Part shown: positions 47,504 through 57,409 of the stretch, piece by piece
How positions within the stretch are numbered: the first letter of the stretch is position 1
Layout of the letters: each line of letters begins with the position of its first letter
From: Hymenopus coronatus
Lineage: Eukaryota; Arthropoda; Insecta; Mantodea; Hymenopodidae
Assembly (NCBI GenBank): GCA_030762935.1
Contig: CM060892.1
Coordinates: 85,690,827-85,754,826 of the forward strand
Reading direction: 5' to 3'
DNA: 64,000 nucleotides
Position numbers and translations under genes: made by a program
The notes under the pieces: model-generated
Seen by the model: the letters and a program-made list of their open reading frames with translations, nothing else
Told to the model about the DNA's origin: nothing
Database searches by the model: none

Positions 47504-47679
47504 ATACAGACCAGAGACACACATGCACTGATATTTTTCTAAAACTTTTTTTTTCTTTTTTTTTTGTGGGATTCAGGGAGTCCCAACATGTATTTCTGGT
47601 GAAATCCTGGTGCCGAATTATTGGGTGCAATACACTACTTTCTCTATATACTATGTACATAGTGCGCATAGAGAAATTA
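46753..47679 (-). repeat. HLR copy 30, full length
   Basis: It starts TAATGTGTTCCATTCGTATG; the centre has (CA)18 at about 47463-47499; the 5' palindrome CTATATACTATGTACATAGT is well kept. The minus-strand frames through the GT tract are by-products. Confidence 0.9.
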
Positions 47680-47780
47680 AAAACAATGGCTTGCTTGTAG
47701 CGAATCTGTTCCAAAGCGGGTAAAGATAGTTTCATTGGCCTGAAAACTGCTGGCTTGAATTTTTTTTTGGGTGGGGGAAG

Positions 47781-47939
47781 TTGCAAATTGTTGACTTCAT
47801 TGACTTCTTAGTAAAAGGAGAAATAATCACTGTACAACATTACAGTAAGTTATTGTCCCGATTGAAGGAGACACGGCCCTATTTGGCGAAGAAGAAATTG
47901 CTATTTCACCGCGACAATGCCCGGTTTATACAGCAGCAG
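47781..47939 (+). pseudogene. mariner transposase catalytic-region fragment
   Basis: The plus frame reads VDFIDFLVKGEIITVQHYSK, then LLSRLKETRPYLAKKKLLFH and RDNAR. The GE-x-I-x-x-x-x-Y-x-x-LL spacing followed by KKxLxxHxDNA is the region around the second catalytic aspartate of mariner transposases. It is cut after DNA by SINE-C copy 2. I see no in-frame stop in this short piece. It is about 2 kb from the N-terminal fragment at 45240 and probably a separate element. Confidence 0.82.
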
Positions 47940-48355
47940 CCGGAACCAGACGGCGGAAGGGAGTCACCTGGAGGGTCCCTAACAGTTTTCAAGCAGTCCA
48001 TCTCTACTCGCGGGGAGTGCTAGGAGCCCGCGCCTGATGTCTAACCAAACGTCCCTGAGTCTACAGACGATTTCCAGCGCCATCCCGCCACCAAGAGCTG
48101 AATTTACAAAGTGCAGTCACGTCCGCGAGAGGATGCTACCACCGTAGTCCTCACCGACACGTACAACCCTGAAAGATACCGGTTGGATGAAATGGAGATG
48201 CAACGAAGGGAATGAATAAACCTCCCCAGCATTCGCCTGGTGATCCGAGAAAACCGCCGAAAAAACCCATGGGTCAGAGAGGACGGTCGCGGGGAACCGA
48301 CCCTACGACCTCCCGAATACCAGTCCCAGATGATGAGTCATCTGCCTCGGATTTT
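47940..48355 (-). repeat. SINE-C copy 2
   Basis: Minus-oriented relative of 41036-41515. The head lies at the right (inverted box B GGTCGGTTCCCC). Shared blocks include TGACCCATGGGTTTTTTCGG and CTTTCAGGGTTGTACGTGTC when read on the minus strand. Its 3' end joins the mariner fragment. Confidence 0.78.
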
Positions 48356-48400
48356 GAGAAATAAATAATTTATGCTTGAAAATAAAAAACAAGAAAGAAT

Positions 48401-48940
48401 TCTGATGCATTCCATTCACATGACTTTCTCTACATTTCGTAACAAATTATTGTTAGAAAGATTATTCTTCTATGTCTAATTTTATCTTTGAGAAATGAGA
48501 ATTAGCAGAAATGATCTTATTAATTGCTTCCTTATAAGTAGAAGGGAAATAAGGCAGTACCATAGGTTAAAGTGATAAAGTGATACTAAAATCTTTTAAC
48601 GGCAGGTTGCTATTGAATGAAATTCCTTTGTTTGTATGACCAATGTAAATATTTCAATGCTAAAACCAATAACAAGGAATATCTCAGAAATGACCAGTGC
48701 TAAAAACAAAAATCGAAATGTTTTCCAGTTAAAGGCAGTTTGGGATGGGGGTATTTTCTAGAAAATGTTCGTCTCTCATCCTTGGGAGATACTAAACAAA
48801 GTACGAGTACTTAATTTGGTATTTAACAGTTTTTTTGTTTTTGGATTCAGGGACTTCAAAGCATGCACTTGCGGTGAAATTTCAGTATCGAATTTTTGGG
48901 GTGGAATACAATACCTTATCTGTACACTATGTACATTAAA
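48401..48940 (-). repeat. HLR copy 31, internally deleted
   Basis: It starts TCTGATGCATTCCATTCACA. About 250 bp are missing in the middle (GTGCTAAAAACAAAAATCG joins to ATGTTTTCCAGTTAAAGG), and the GT centre is deleted. It ends within the 5' palindrome. Confidence 0.83.
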
Positions 48941-49949
48941 AAGGGCGTCTTCATTACTAACACGGTACTTTGAAACACCATCGTAACTTTACGTATATCT
49001 ATATCTAATGAAGTTACCTGTGAACGCTTCTCTAACAATAGTTCTGTCACTCATGAGTCACTTAATATTCTAAACCTATAAGGAAGCCAGCCGGACAATC
49101 ACCTGGGTTCCAACGTCATACTGCATTCGACACCTCTACGTGACGCAATGATAACATCGCACAGCTGTGCGCCATCTTGTTTTGTAGCATTAATAAGGAA
49201 GTAGCGTGAATCAAACCGGAAATTACCGGCACACTTCTGTTGATTGCACTTCTTCAGCGTTTGAACTCATTCTGTGACAGTCACAATTTAGGTGATTTTT
49301 CCCCTCCTTGTTTTTCATTAAAAAATTCTCATTTACGGCTAAGGCTTAATATTGAAATGTTTTATATACATCTTATCTTTGAAAAATGCGTTACCTGAAG
49401 TATTTTGCGACAAGTTTGAGTTTCTAAAAGGTGTCTTTAACGGTTTTGATTAAATCGATGGTATCGAAGTATGTCTAAAAGTTTGAGATAAGCATTTTTA
49501 ACTTTTTAGATATCTAGCTTTGCATTATTGAAAGTTATTGCGTTTAACTTTATGCTAGTTAAGGAATGAAAGGCTTCGAAACTTCACCTTATTGCCTCGC
49601 ACGTTGCTGGATAATAACTCTTGAAAAACCTTGAATTTCCTTTGATGAATGAATGCACCATTTTTGTGCCTAATGAACATATGCATAACATTAGGAGAAG
49701 GAGTATAGTTACCCATGTAAATACAGTGAATATCTGAGTTGTGAATGAAGCTAATTTAGCTGACGCACTAAATCACGCTTCTGAAATAGTCTGGCTTGGT
49801 GACTCATTCTCAGCCATTACGTTTATCTCAGAACATTAATTCGAACATATTTGTTCTTAATTCCATCTGTTTGTGTTTAGGTAAGTCAAACGCGGATTAT
49901 AGCATAGCTTACATATACACCATTCAACTAATTTTAATAAATATTAAAC
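48941..49949. other. Unassigned DNA
   Basis: About 1 kb without recognised repeats. 49130-49220 is richer in GC, with CGCACAGCTGTGCG as an isolated 14-bp palindrome at about 49156. Confidence 0.4.
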
Positions 49950-50026
49950 ATCCATCGGCCTCCGCCGGGTTTGAACCCGCGACCTTAGGTATATGAAGTT
50001 AGCATTGCAACCGTTACACCACGGCA
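49950..50026 (-). repeat. SINE-B head fragment
   Basis: It shares CCTCCGCCGGGTTTGA and CGACCTTAGGTATATGAAGT with SINE-B copy 1, and contains box B and box A only. It might also be a tRNA pseudogene. Confidence 0.7.
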
Positions 50027-50189
50027 TTTTACACCTCGAGTGAAATTTACAGAACCTGTATTGAAGAAATAATGTAAGAACTTCCCGTCGCTATCAACAC
50101 ATGATGCAGCGACATCTGAAAGTGATGAACAAAGCGGTAGTGGCCCAGCTGCCCTGCTATTGACATGTGCATTAAAAAGTTGCATTTTT
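50027..50189. other. Short unassigned spacer
   Basis: Nothing recognised. Confidence 0.35.
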
Positions 50190-50305
50190 TAACTCTATCA
50201 GTGGGGATCTATCATGAGTGATGTTAACTTGAAGTAGCGCCGCTGAGTTCTACAACTCTTTAAACGTACGAAAGGTTACCTACACACGTCAAATACAGCG
50301 CAGTT
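50190..50305 (+). repeat. Palindromic MITE, right half (copy 3)
   Basis: It contains CTGAGTTCTACAACTCTTTA, AACGTACGAAAGG and CACACGTCAAATACAGCGCAG, matching one arm of 57121-57409. It lies just upstream of the HLR tandem array. Confidence 0.75.
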
Positions 50306-50337
50306 GGGCTACCCAGTATGCAGCCACAGCAAATGTA

Positions 50338-50340
<3 letters not shown>

Positions 50341-50372
<32 letters not shown>

Positions 50373-51069
50373 GTGTGTCTATGAATGCGATAACTCAAAA
50401 ACGAAAAGTGTTTAAAGTACCAAACTTGGTATTTAAGTTTATTATTTTCCAGGGATGTGACACGAATATTTTGAAAAAAAAATCTCCCCACCCCAAACTA
50501 CCCTTTACAGGGAACTTTTTCGAAAATGTTCATTTTCTTAAAAATGGCTCTAACGATTTTGATTAAAATATCATATATTAAAGTTATTTACCTGACAAAT
50601 AAAATGTATATCTTCAAATTTCTGGGAATAGCCTCGGAAGCTTACTTTATTCTGTGTGAAACTTACGGAATTTTGCATAGCTCCTAAACCTAAGAGATAG
50701 ATAAAACCTTACTGCACATAAAATGTAGAGCACGTTAAAACACACAATATATGTTATATAAATTTTTTTCATGGAGTTGATCGTTTTTGAGATATTCCTT
50801 GCTTTTGGTTTCAGTTTTAAAAAACAAACTTTTCTCATACAGGAATTTGTCAACTCCTATCCATACAAACAAGTCACATAGCAACCAGCTTTTCATTATC
50901 ATTTTAACCTATGGTTCTGCCTTATTTCTCTCCTACTTACAAGGAAACAAGTAATAAGACTATTTCTGCTATTTTTTTCTCGATTAGCATGAAGTAAATA
51001 GAAGCACAAGCTTTTTAATATTATTTTTGCAGAGATGTAGACAAAGTCATGAGAATGGAATACATCAGA
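50341..51069 (+). repeat. HLR copy 32, unit 1 of tandem array
   Basis: It begins abruptly in (GT)14, so the 5' block is missing. The rest is complete: middle palindrome ACCAAACTTGGTATTTAAG, the 3' block and end ATCAGA. A T-run joins it directly to unit 2. Confidence 0.92.
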
Positions 51070-51076
51070 TTTTTTT

Positions 51077-51216
51077 CCTCTCTCTCTATACATACTATGC
51101 ATAGTGTATTGAGAAGGTATTGTATTGCTCCCAAAAATTGATACCGAGATATCATCGCAAATAGGTGCTTTGACCCCCGAATCAAAAAAAAAAAAATAGA
51201 AAAATGTCCGTGTGTA

Positions 51217-51258
<42 letters not shown>

Positions 51259-51954
51259 TGTGGGCAGCATAGCTCAAAAACGAAAAGTTCATTATATACC
51301 AAACTTGATATTTTATTTCAGTATTTTCCAAGGATGGGACACGAAGTTTTTCAAGAAATTCGCCACCCCAAAGTACCTTTTGCATGAATAAATTTCGAAA
51401 ATGTTGATTTTCTCAAAATTGGCTCTAACGATTTTGATTAAAATCTCCTATGTTTAAGATATTTACATGTTAATTAACTGTATATCTTAAACTTTCTGGG
51501 AATAGCCTCTGAAGACCTCTTCATTCTGGACGATTTCTTTCTGAAATTTGCATAACTGGCAAACTGTAAGACATAGATAAAAACTTACTGCACAAAACAT
51601 GTAGATCTCGTTAAAACACAATTAATAACATGTACATTTTTTGTGGAGTTGACCGTTTTCGAGATATTCCTTGTTAATAGTTTCAGTTTTAAAATACTTT
51701 CTCATATGGGAACTTGTCAACTCTTGGACACGCAAAGATAAGGATTTCAATCCCATAATAACCATATTTTAAAACCCAATTGTCGGTTTAACCTAATGTA
51801 TTCCCTTATTCCCCTTCTGCTTATAAGGAACTAAATAGTAAGACCGTTTCTGCTAATATTTATCTCGATTAGTATGGAATACATAGAAAAATTGGATTAT
51901 TAACAATAATTTGTTACAGAGATGAAGAAAGCTATGTGAATGGAACACATCAGA
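51077..51954 (+). repeat. HLR copy 33, unit 2 of tandem array
   Basis: It runs from CTCTCTCTATACATACTATG to ACACATCAGA. The centre is a GT tract at about 51211-51257. Full length, about 880 bp. Confidence 0.93.
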
Positions 51955-51959
51955 TTTTT

Positions 51960-52839
51960 ACTTTCTCTATAGGTACTATGTACATAGTGTATAGAGAAGG
52001 TATTGCATTCCATCAAAAAATTCGATACCGAGATTTCACCGGAAATATATGTTTTAGGGTCCCCTTTATCTAAAAAAAAGCATTTTCGGAAAAAGGTCCG
52101 TGTGTGTGTGTGTGTGTGTGTCCGTGTGTCCGTGTGTCTGTGAACACGATAGCTCAAAAACGAAAAGTAGGTAAAATACCAAACTTGGTATTTAAGTTTA
52201 GTACCTTCCAGGGATGCGACACGAAGATTTTGAGAAAAATCCCCCCACCCCCAACTACCCTTTACATGGAACATTTTTCGAAATTTTGATTTTCTCAAAA
52301 ATGGCTCTAACGATTTTGATTAAAATTTCGCATATTAAAGATATTTACCTGACAAATGAAATGTATATCTTGAATTTTCTGGGAATAGCCTCTGAAGAGT
52401 AGTTTATTCTGGATGAATTTTACTAAATTTTGAATAACTGCTAAACCGTAAGAGATGGACAAAAACTTACTACACAAAAATGTAGAGCACATTAAAACAC
52501 AAAATTTATGTCATATACATTTTTTTCGTGGAGTTCGTCGTTTTTGTGACATTCCTTATTTTTGGTTTCTGCTATGAAAAACGTATACCTTTCTCATACA
52601 GGAACTTGTCAACTCCTATCCATATAAACAAAGGAACTTCATTGACATAGCAACCAGCTTTTGACTATCACTTTAATGTACGGTTGTCCCTTATTTCGCT
52701 TCTACTTGCAAGGAAGCCAGTAATAAGGCTATTTATGCTAATTTTTCCTGATTAGCATAAAGTAAATAGAAGTATAAGCTTTTTAAGAATTATTTGTTGC
52801 AGGGATATGGAGAAAGTCATGTGAATGGTACACATCAGA
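51960..52839 (+). repeat. HLR copy 34, unit 3, best reference copy
   Basis: It runs from ACTTTCTCTATAGGTACTAT to CACATCAGA. 5' palindrome about 51962-51998; GT centre 52098-52140; middle palindrome 52174-52193; inverse of the 5' end (GAGAAAGT) at about 52811-52818; terminal hairpin ATGTG (52819-52823) / CACAT (52831-52835). Only five T separate it from unit 2. The 132-residue minus frame and the shorter plus frames within it are by-products of the repeat. Confidence 0.95.
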
Positions 52840-52845
52840 TTTTTT

Positions 52846-53610
52846 AAATAAAATATCAGCATAAATGCCCAAAAATCAGTATCGTATCGAGTGTCGAAAA
52901 ATCGTCTCATTATTGGTACAACGCATTAAGCGGTTTCTTCCCTTCTATTAGAAAAGGATAACTTTCATTTGAACAGCTTCACACTTCCTCATTTCACTAT
53001 TGCATCCATACACACCTCAAACCGCTGTCAATTATAACGTTCCAAATGGAATGGCAAAATTCACTGAGATCGGTGATTGATGTTTTGTAACAACAAAGTA
53101 GGCATTGAGTAATGACAAAAGAACGCGCCTTAGCCATACCAGTCTCTCTCCAGGCTCTAAACCACAAAATACTATTATTTTTTACCCTTAGCACATGTTT
53201 ATTTTTCGAACAATTATGGCTGATGCATTACATATTGGCGATGGATATGAAATCGTGATAGATTTACTTTTCATTCTCGCTTACGTTACCTTAAGCTATA
53301 ACCAATTCTTTTGTTTGTGTTTCAAGCTGGATTCATTCACACTGTGTTTATCCTGTACGCAAAGGAGAAAAATTGTCATCGCCTGCAGAAATCTTCACGC
53401 GTTAAGGTGTAACCAGTGAAATAACAAGTTATAGCTGCGCAAATTAATACCTTTGACCAGTGCTGTTTGGCTAAGGACTTAAATCAGTTATAATCTTATA
53501 GGCATTGCTTATGAAATGATAAGAAAATTGTACAGCCGTAAGAATCCAAAGCCATTTAAAGCTCTTCAAATTTTTTAATTTGAAGAGACTTTTTAATGGT
53601 GATAATAGTA
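52846..53610. other. Unassigned DNA
   Basis: No repeat match. A 74-residue plus frame at 53195-53419 includes a hydrophobic segment (LLFILAYVTLSY) but nothing recognisable. Confidence 0.35.
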
Positions 53611-53631
53611 ATAATAATAATGATGATGATG

Positions 53632-53720
<89 letters not shown>
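53611..53720 (+). repeat. (AAT)n / (ATA)n microsatellite
   Basis: Nearly perfect trinucleotide repeat of about 35 units. It explains the long Asn, Ile and Leu homopolymer frames in this stretch. Confidence 0.95.
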
Positions 53721-53721
<1 letters not shown>

Positions 53722-53896
53722 TGATGATACCGGCCGTAATCGTCACACATGTGAGCAGCCTGCTTTCAAATGTAAGCGTGATCAACTGCTTTTCATAGTT
53801 CCACTGCCATTGTCGCAGGTGTTCTAAAAATTAACACGTGAAAAGCTCGGCACTGCCTCAAAATCTAGAAATGCGACACTTAGTCACAATGGACAC
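53721..53896. other. Short unassigned spacer
   Basis: Nothing recognised. Confidence 0.35.
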
Positions 53897-54268
53897 GTGC
53901 GAGAATATTATCTTTTTCTGGAAATTTATGTTGGCGTATTGACAGCTTTAAAAGGAAGAGCTGTAAGCCAGGCGACTCAGTTTTCGACTGTGAGTTCACA
54001 ACGTGCAGCAGTTGCGTCGAAGCGACGAGACAAGAATTGCGTCAAGAGAAAAAAAATTGTTACGAAAGCAATGGAACTAAAACAGTTTATTTGTAACCAG
54101 CTGCAAAGAAATAAAAGTGATTTTATTACAATATCAAAGGAGTATTACAACAAAACTATCTTCATGTGCGCAAAAATTCAAACTCTTAAATCAGTTGAAT
54201 TCGAGAAAGAAGTACAATTACACAAAAAGCTTTCTGTTAATAGCGGCTATAATTATAATACATTTTAA
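53897..54268 (+). CDS. 123-codon ORF, unrecognised
   Basis: A plus frame from ATG at 53897 to TAA at 54266-54268, the longest frame outside known repeats. It is basic and Lys/Gln-rich, with SSQRAAVASKRRDKNCVKRK and then a helix-prone stretch around MELKQFICNQLQRNKSDF. No domain, signal peptide or membrane segment is evident. It could be a decayed transposon gene, an exon, or chance. No start context or promoter supports expression. Confidence 0.2.
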   Translation: MREYYLFLEIYVGVLTALKGRAVSQATQFSTVSSQRAAVASKRRDKNCVKRKKIVTKAMELKQFICNQLQRNKSDFITISKEYYNKTIFMCAKIQTLKSVEFEKEVQLHKKLSVNSGYNYNTF

Positions 54269-54649
54269 ATCAACTAGATAATACTTATTTTTATAAAATG
54301 CTTTTTATAAAACTTATCTCACATTACTAAAGAAGTTAAACTAGGAAATTATTTAAATACTCATAAATTCAGTTCAAGAATAGTAAGAAATGCGGAACGA
54401 TTAAATAATAATAAAAAAAAAACACACAGATTTGGTATACAACTGTTTTTCATTAGAGTAACATGTTTGTTTCCCATAAATTTGTATTGCATAAACATAC
54501 AACGCCACAGATATATTAGGGAGAAATAAAATTAGCTGAAACGAGTTGAAATTGGAATACAAATTAAGCCTAAAACATAGAAAAATGTTGCAATACGTTT
54601 CACTAACCTAACATATTCCCTATAACAATAAAGGTGTTTGATCTAATTA
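54269..54649. other. Unassigned AT-rich DNA
   Basis: Nothing recognised. Confidence 0.35.
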
Positions 54650-55304
54650 GGATTAGAATAACGGTGAAGAGATCTTCAGAGACTATTCCCAGAAAATACA
54701 AGATGTACATTTTATTTGCCATATTTAGTATATGTTATTTTAATAAAAATCGTTAAAGTAGTTTTTGAGGAAGTCAATATTTCGAATTTTTTTCCATGTA
54801 AAGGGTAGTTTGGAGTGCGGGACATTCCTCAATATATTCATATCGCTCCTTGGAAGACACTAAAATTAAATTACAAGTTTGGTATTTTACCGATTTTTTA
54901 TTTTTGAGTTATCGTGTCCACTTAAACATGTACACATATACCGACCAGGCCGCGCCGTGGCCGATTGGTCAGACCATCGCCTCTCACCTAGACGGCACGG
55001 GTTCGATCCCAAGCATGTGAGATTTGTGGTGGACAAAGTGGAGAGTTTTCTCCGGGTTCTCCGGTTTCCCTCGCCATCACATTCCACCGGTGCTCCATGT
55101 GCATTCCATCTATTATCAGTGTCATCGCCTGCGGTGCCAAAGTAGTAAAAGCGGATAAAAGCGGACGTTAAACTCTATAAAATAAACCCATACCGCTTAT
55201 TTTGGTCGAAGAGGACCGTTAAACGTTTATTTCCGGTAAAATTTCGATATCGACATTTTTGGCGGAATGCAATGTCTTCTCTGCCTATGTACGATGTGCT
55301 ATGT
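54650..55304 (-). repeat. HLR copy 35, 5' half, with SINE insertion
   Basis: The outer 3' part is missing; it begins at AGAGATCTTCAGAGACTATT and ends in the degenerate 5' palindrome GTACGATGTGCTATGTAG. SINE-A copy 9 sits at its centre where the GT tract would be. Confidence 0.83.
54947..55185 (+). repeat. SINE-A copy 9
   Basis: The head is GCGCCGTGGCCGATTGGTCAG with box B GGGTTCGATCCC. A short deletion removes the CGACCG region; the tail is ACGTTAAACTCTATAAAAT-like. ATACCG occurs on both sides (about 54938 and 55190) and may be part of the target duplication. Confidence 0.88.
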
Positions 55305-55892
55305 AGCTCGTTTTAATTAAAACACGATTTTAGAAAATAAACATTATTTAAATAACCATACAAGCCAAAATTCTGATACATGGCAAAACTATAATTATTA
55401 TTGTGTATAAATAACTGGTATAAATTTCAATAAGATATTTTACACTGTGAATATGTTGTGACGAAAACATCCATAACTCCAAACGTATGTGAAATAATAC
55501 TGTGAAGTGAAAATATTCACGGGCTTCCTCCGTATGGCGGAACTCAAAGAGAATTCTTGGAAAACAAATGTCCTCCGTTTCCACAGCATGTTACAGTAGT
55601 TTATTTTCACGCACGGATGTTGAAAGCATTATTAATGTCCATACATTGTCGTAGTGCTGCTGTATCCATGTATTTCGCTAGGAAAGACGCCTCCTTGCGT
55701 ATTCACGACACACCACCGACTATTGTTCGGGGAAAGCCCGTTACTATAGAAACGTGTCCAGGAAAAATGGTTGCTAAGAAGAGGAACTTGTTGATATCAT
55801 GTAGCTTTTGTTCATATGCGCAAATATGCGCCGCAAAGTAGCTTATAGCCCTGGGTTATGAAGCTGGCTAAAGGCTTACACGAACATCTCCA
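55305..55892. other. Unassigned DNA
   Basis: Nothing recognised. Frames at 55348-55841 lack motifs. Confidence 0.35.
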
Positions 55893-56195
55893 CACATTAC
55901 GTAATAATAAGAGAAGGTATGAAATTCCACCCAAAATTCGATGTCGAAATTTCACCGGAAATATATGTTTTGAGTGGCCCTGAAAAAATGACACCTTAGA
56001 AAAGAAGATCCATGTGAGTATCTGTGTGTGTCTGTGGATAACATACGAGTAGCTCAAAAACGAAAACTTGGCATTTAAGCGACAGGAAGATTTTCAAGTT
56101 TATCTCGATTAGCATGATGCAGATAAATAATCTTTTCCAAGAATAGTTTGTTTGCAGAGCAGGTAGAGAAAGTCATGTGAATGGAACACATAAGA
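55893..56195 (+). repeat. HLR copy 36, large internal deletion
   Basis: It keeps the 5' block (GTAATAATAAGAGAAGGTAT), a short GT centre and the last 100 bp (TAGAGAAAGTCATGTGAATG, ACACATAAGA). About 550 bp are deleted between AGGAAGATTTTCAAG and TTTATCTCGATTAGCATG. Confidence 0.87.
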
Positions 56196-56279
56196 TTTTT
56201 TAAAAGAAATTAAAACAGAACCATTCAAATAGAAATAGATCTCACAGTTACAGTGGCAGGGTCTACAATATTGGTAAAA

Positions 56280-56540
56280 GTACTTAGGGAGGAACCAGTC
56301 CTCTTGCCTGGTCTATGCTATACTAGTCCCCGAAATCGCGGGTTCATATTTTATGGAGGGTAATGTATTTTTTTCGGGGGCAAAACTCCTTAGCATAGCT
56401 GGCTTTAGAAGGGAAGTAAACCCGGTGGTCTATTGTCTTTGACTTATGGCGAAAAAAAAATCGAGTTTTATATTTAGAGCTCCCTCAGCGAAATTTCCGG
56501 TCTTTCTCGCAACGCCCTGAATGAAAACTCAGTTCTAATT
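56280..56540 (+). repeat. SINE-B copy 5, degenerate
   Basis: The head has CTTGCCTGGTCTATGCTAT and GCGGGTTCATATTTT (weak boxes A and B). The body keeps AGAAGGGAAGTAAACCCGGT and CTTTCTCGCAACGCCCTGAA, parallel to 15533-15790. Confidence 0.6.
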
Positions 56541-56840
56541 TTCAACTAAGGGACCACGAAACCGGGGCAGATAGGAACCGCAAGTAGGCCATGGGGTCCT
56601 TTGTGCTTCCAAGGCGACCTTAGGAGGGAGGGAAGAGACCCGAAGGACGACTAGATCCGGGAAATGGCGTGAACAAGCGTTTCCGGACTGAACGCCTCCG
56701 ACGTCGCTCCAAGTCTCTAGGCCGCGAAGTCCACTAAAGGAGTGCCTGCCCCGAAAGCACCCAAAGGCGGGTCTGTGACGTCAGGGGTAATCTTCACAAA
56801 TTGCACCTCCACCGACCAGCCGCAACACGCAGAACACCGT
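56541..56840. other. GC-rich block of unknown nature
   Basis: About 300 bp clearly richer in G and C than the rest (for example CTCCGACGTCGCTCCAAGTC and GTGCCTGCCCCGAAAGCACC). No open frame of interest and no rRNA or tRNA signature that I recognise. Confidence 0.4.
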
Positions 56841-57120
56841 CGACTAATTCTTCAACCCTCAAATGGATGACATAAAGAAATTTATGAATAAATGAGTGAT
56901 AGTATAGTATATGAAATTGCAACTGGGAAAAGAAATTTGGGAGAAAAACGTTACAGGCCTAAGTTATGAACACATTTGCCACTTGTGAGAACTGAGGAAA
57001 ACCTGGAGAAAACCTCAGACAGGGAGTACGGTCTTTGAAGCGAAGACTTCAGAGCTTAACGATCTCACAACCACTGTCAATGGTTAACATAAATATTTTC
57101 TTGAATCAAGTGCCATACAA
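56841..57120. other. Mostly unassigned
   Basis: At 56990-57020, GAGGAAAACCTGGAGAAAAC resembles a phrase seen in some insect SINE/LINE tails, but it is too short to call. Confidence 0.3.
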
Positions 57121-57409
57121 CTGCCCCGTATTTGACATATTTAGATATACTTTCGCCCGTTATAAGAATTGCAGAACTCAACAGAATTATTTCAGGTTAA
57201 AACCCACCAGTGGAGACAAGCGAGAACAATGTTCGTTTTACCTTTCGCAAAGACCGTGACCTGCTCACTGTCTCCGCTGATAACCAAGACGGGTACAGAT
57301 CATTCTCGCCAGTTCTGCACTGACGGGTTTTGGCTTGAAATGGTCCCGTTGAGTTCTGCAACTCTTTTAACGTGCGAAAGGATAACTGCACACGTCATAT
57401 TAGTGGCAG
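57121..57409. mobile_element. Palindromic MITE, complete copy
   Basis: The two arms of about 110 bp are inverted copies: GAATTGCAGAACTCAAC / GTTGAGTTCTGCAACTC, TTTCGCCCGTTATAA / TTTTAACGTGCGAAA, and GGTTAAAACCCACCAGTG / CACTGACGGGTTTTGGC-like. The middle is about 70 bp. Halves or split copies occur at 18642, 30811 and 50190. It has no coding capacity. Confidence 0.8.

Noticed and set aside
45779..47679. HLR copies 29 and 30 as a tandem pair
   Set aside because: They share orientation but are separated by about 170 bp of unrelated DNA, unlike the direct junctions at 51070 and 51955.
51900..52298. 132-residue minus-strand frame resembling frames in many other places (SLEDTKLKYQVWY, THTHTH, ISGEISVSNF)
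   Set aside because: The same phrases recur because they lie in HLR copies. The frame crosses the GT tract, is broken by stops or frameshifts in most copies, and no protein motif is present. A dN/dS test across copies would settle it.
53471..53798. Poly-Leu, poly-Ile and poly-Asn frames
   Set aside because: Direct translations of the AAT/ATA microsatellite.
56541..56840. rRNA fragment
   Set aside because: GC-rich, but I recognise no conserved rRNA core sequence in it.
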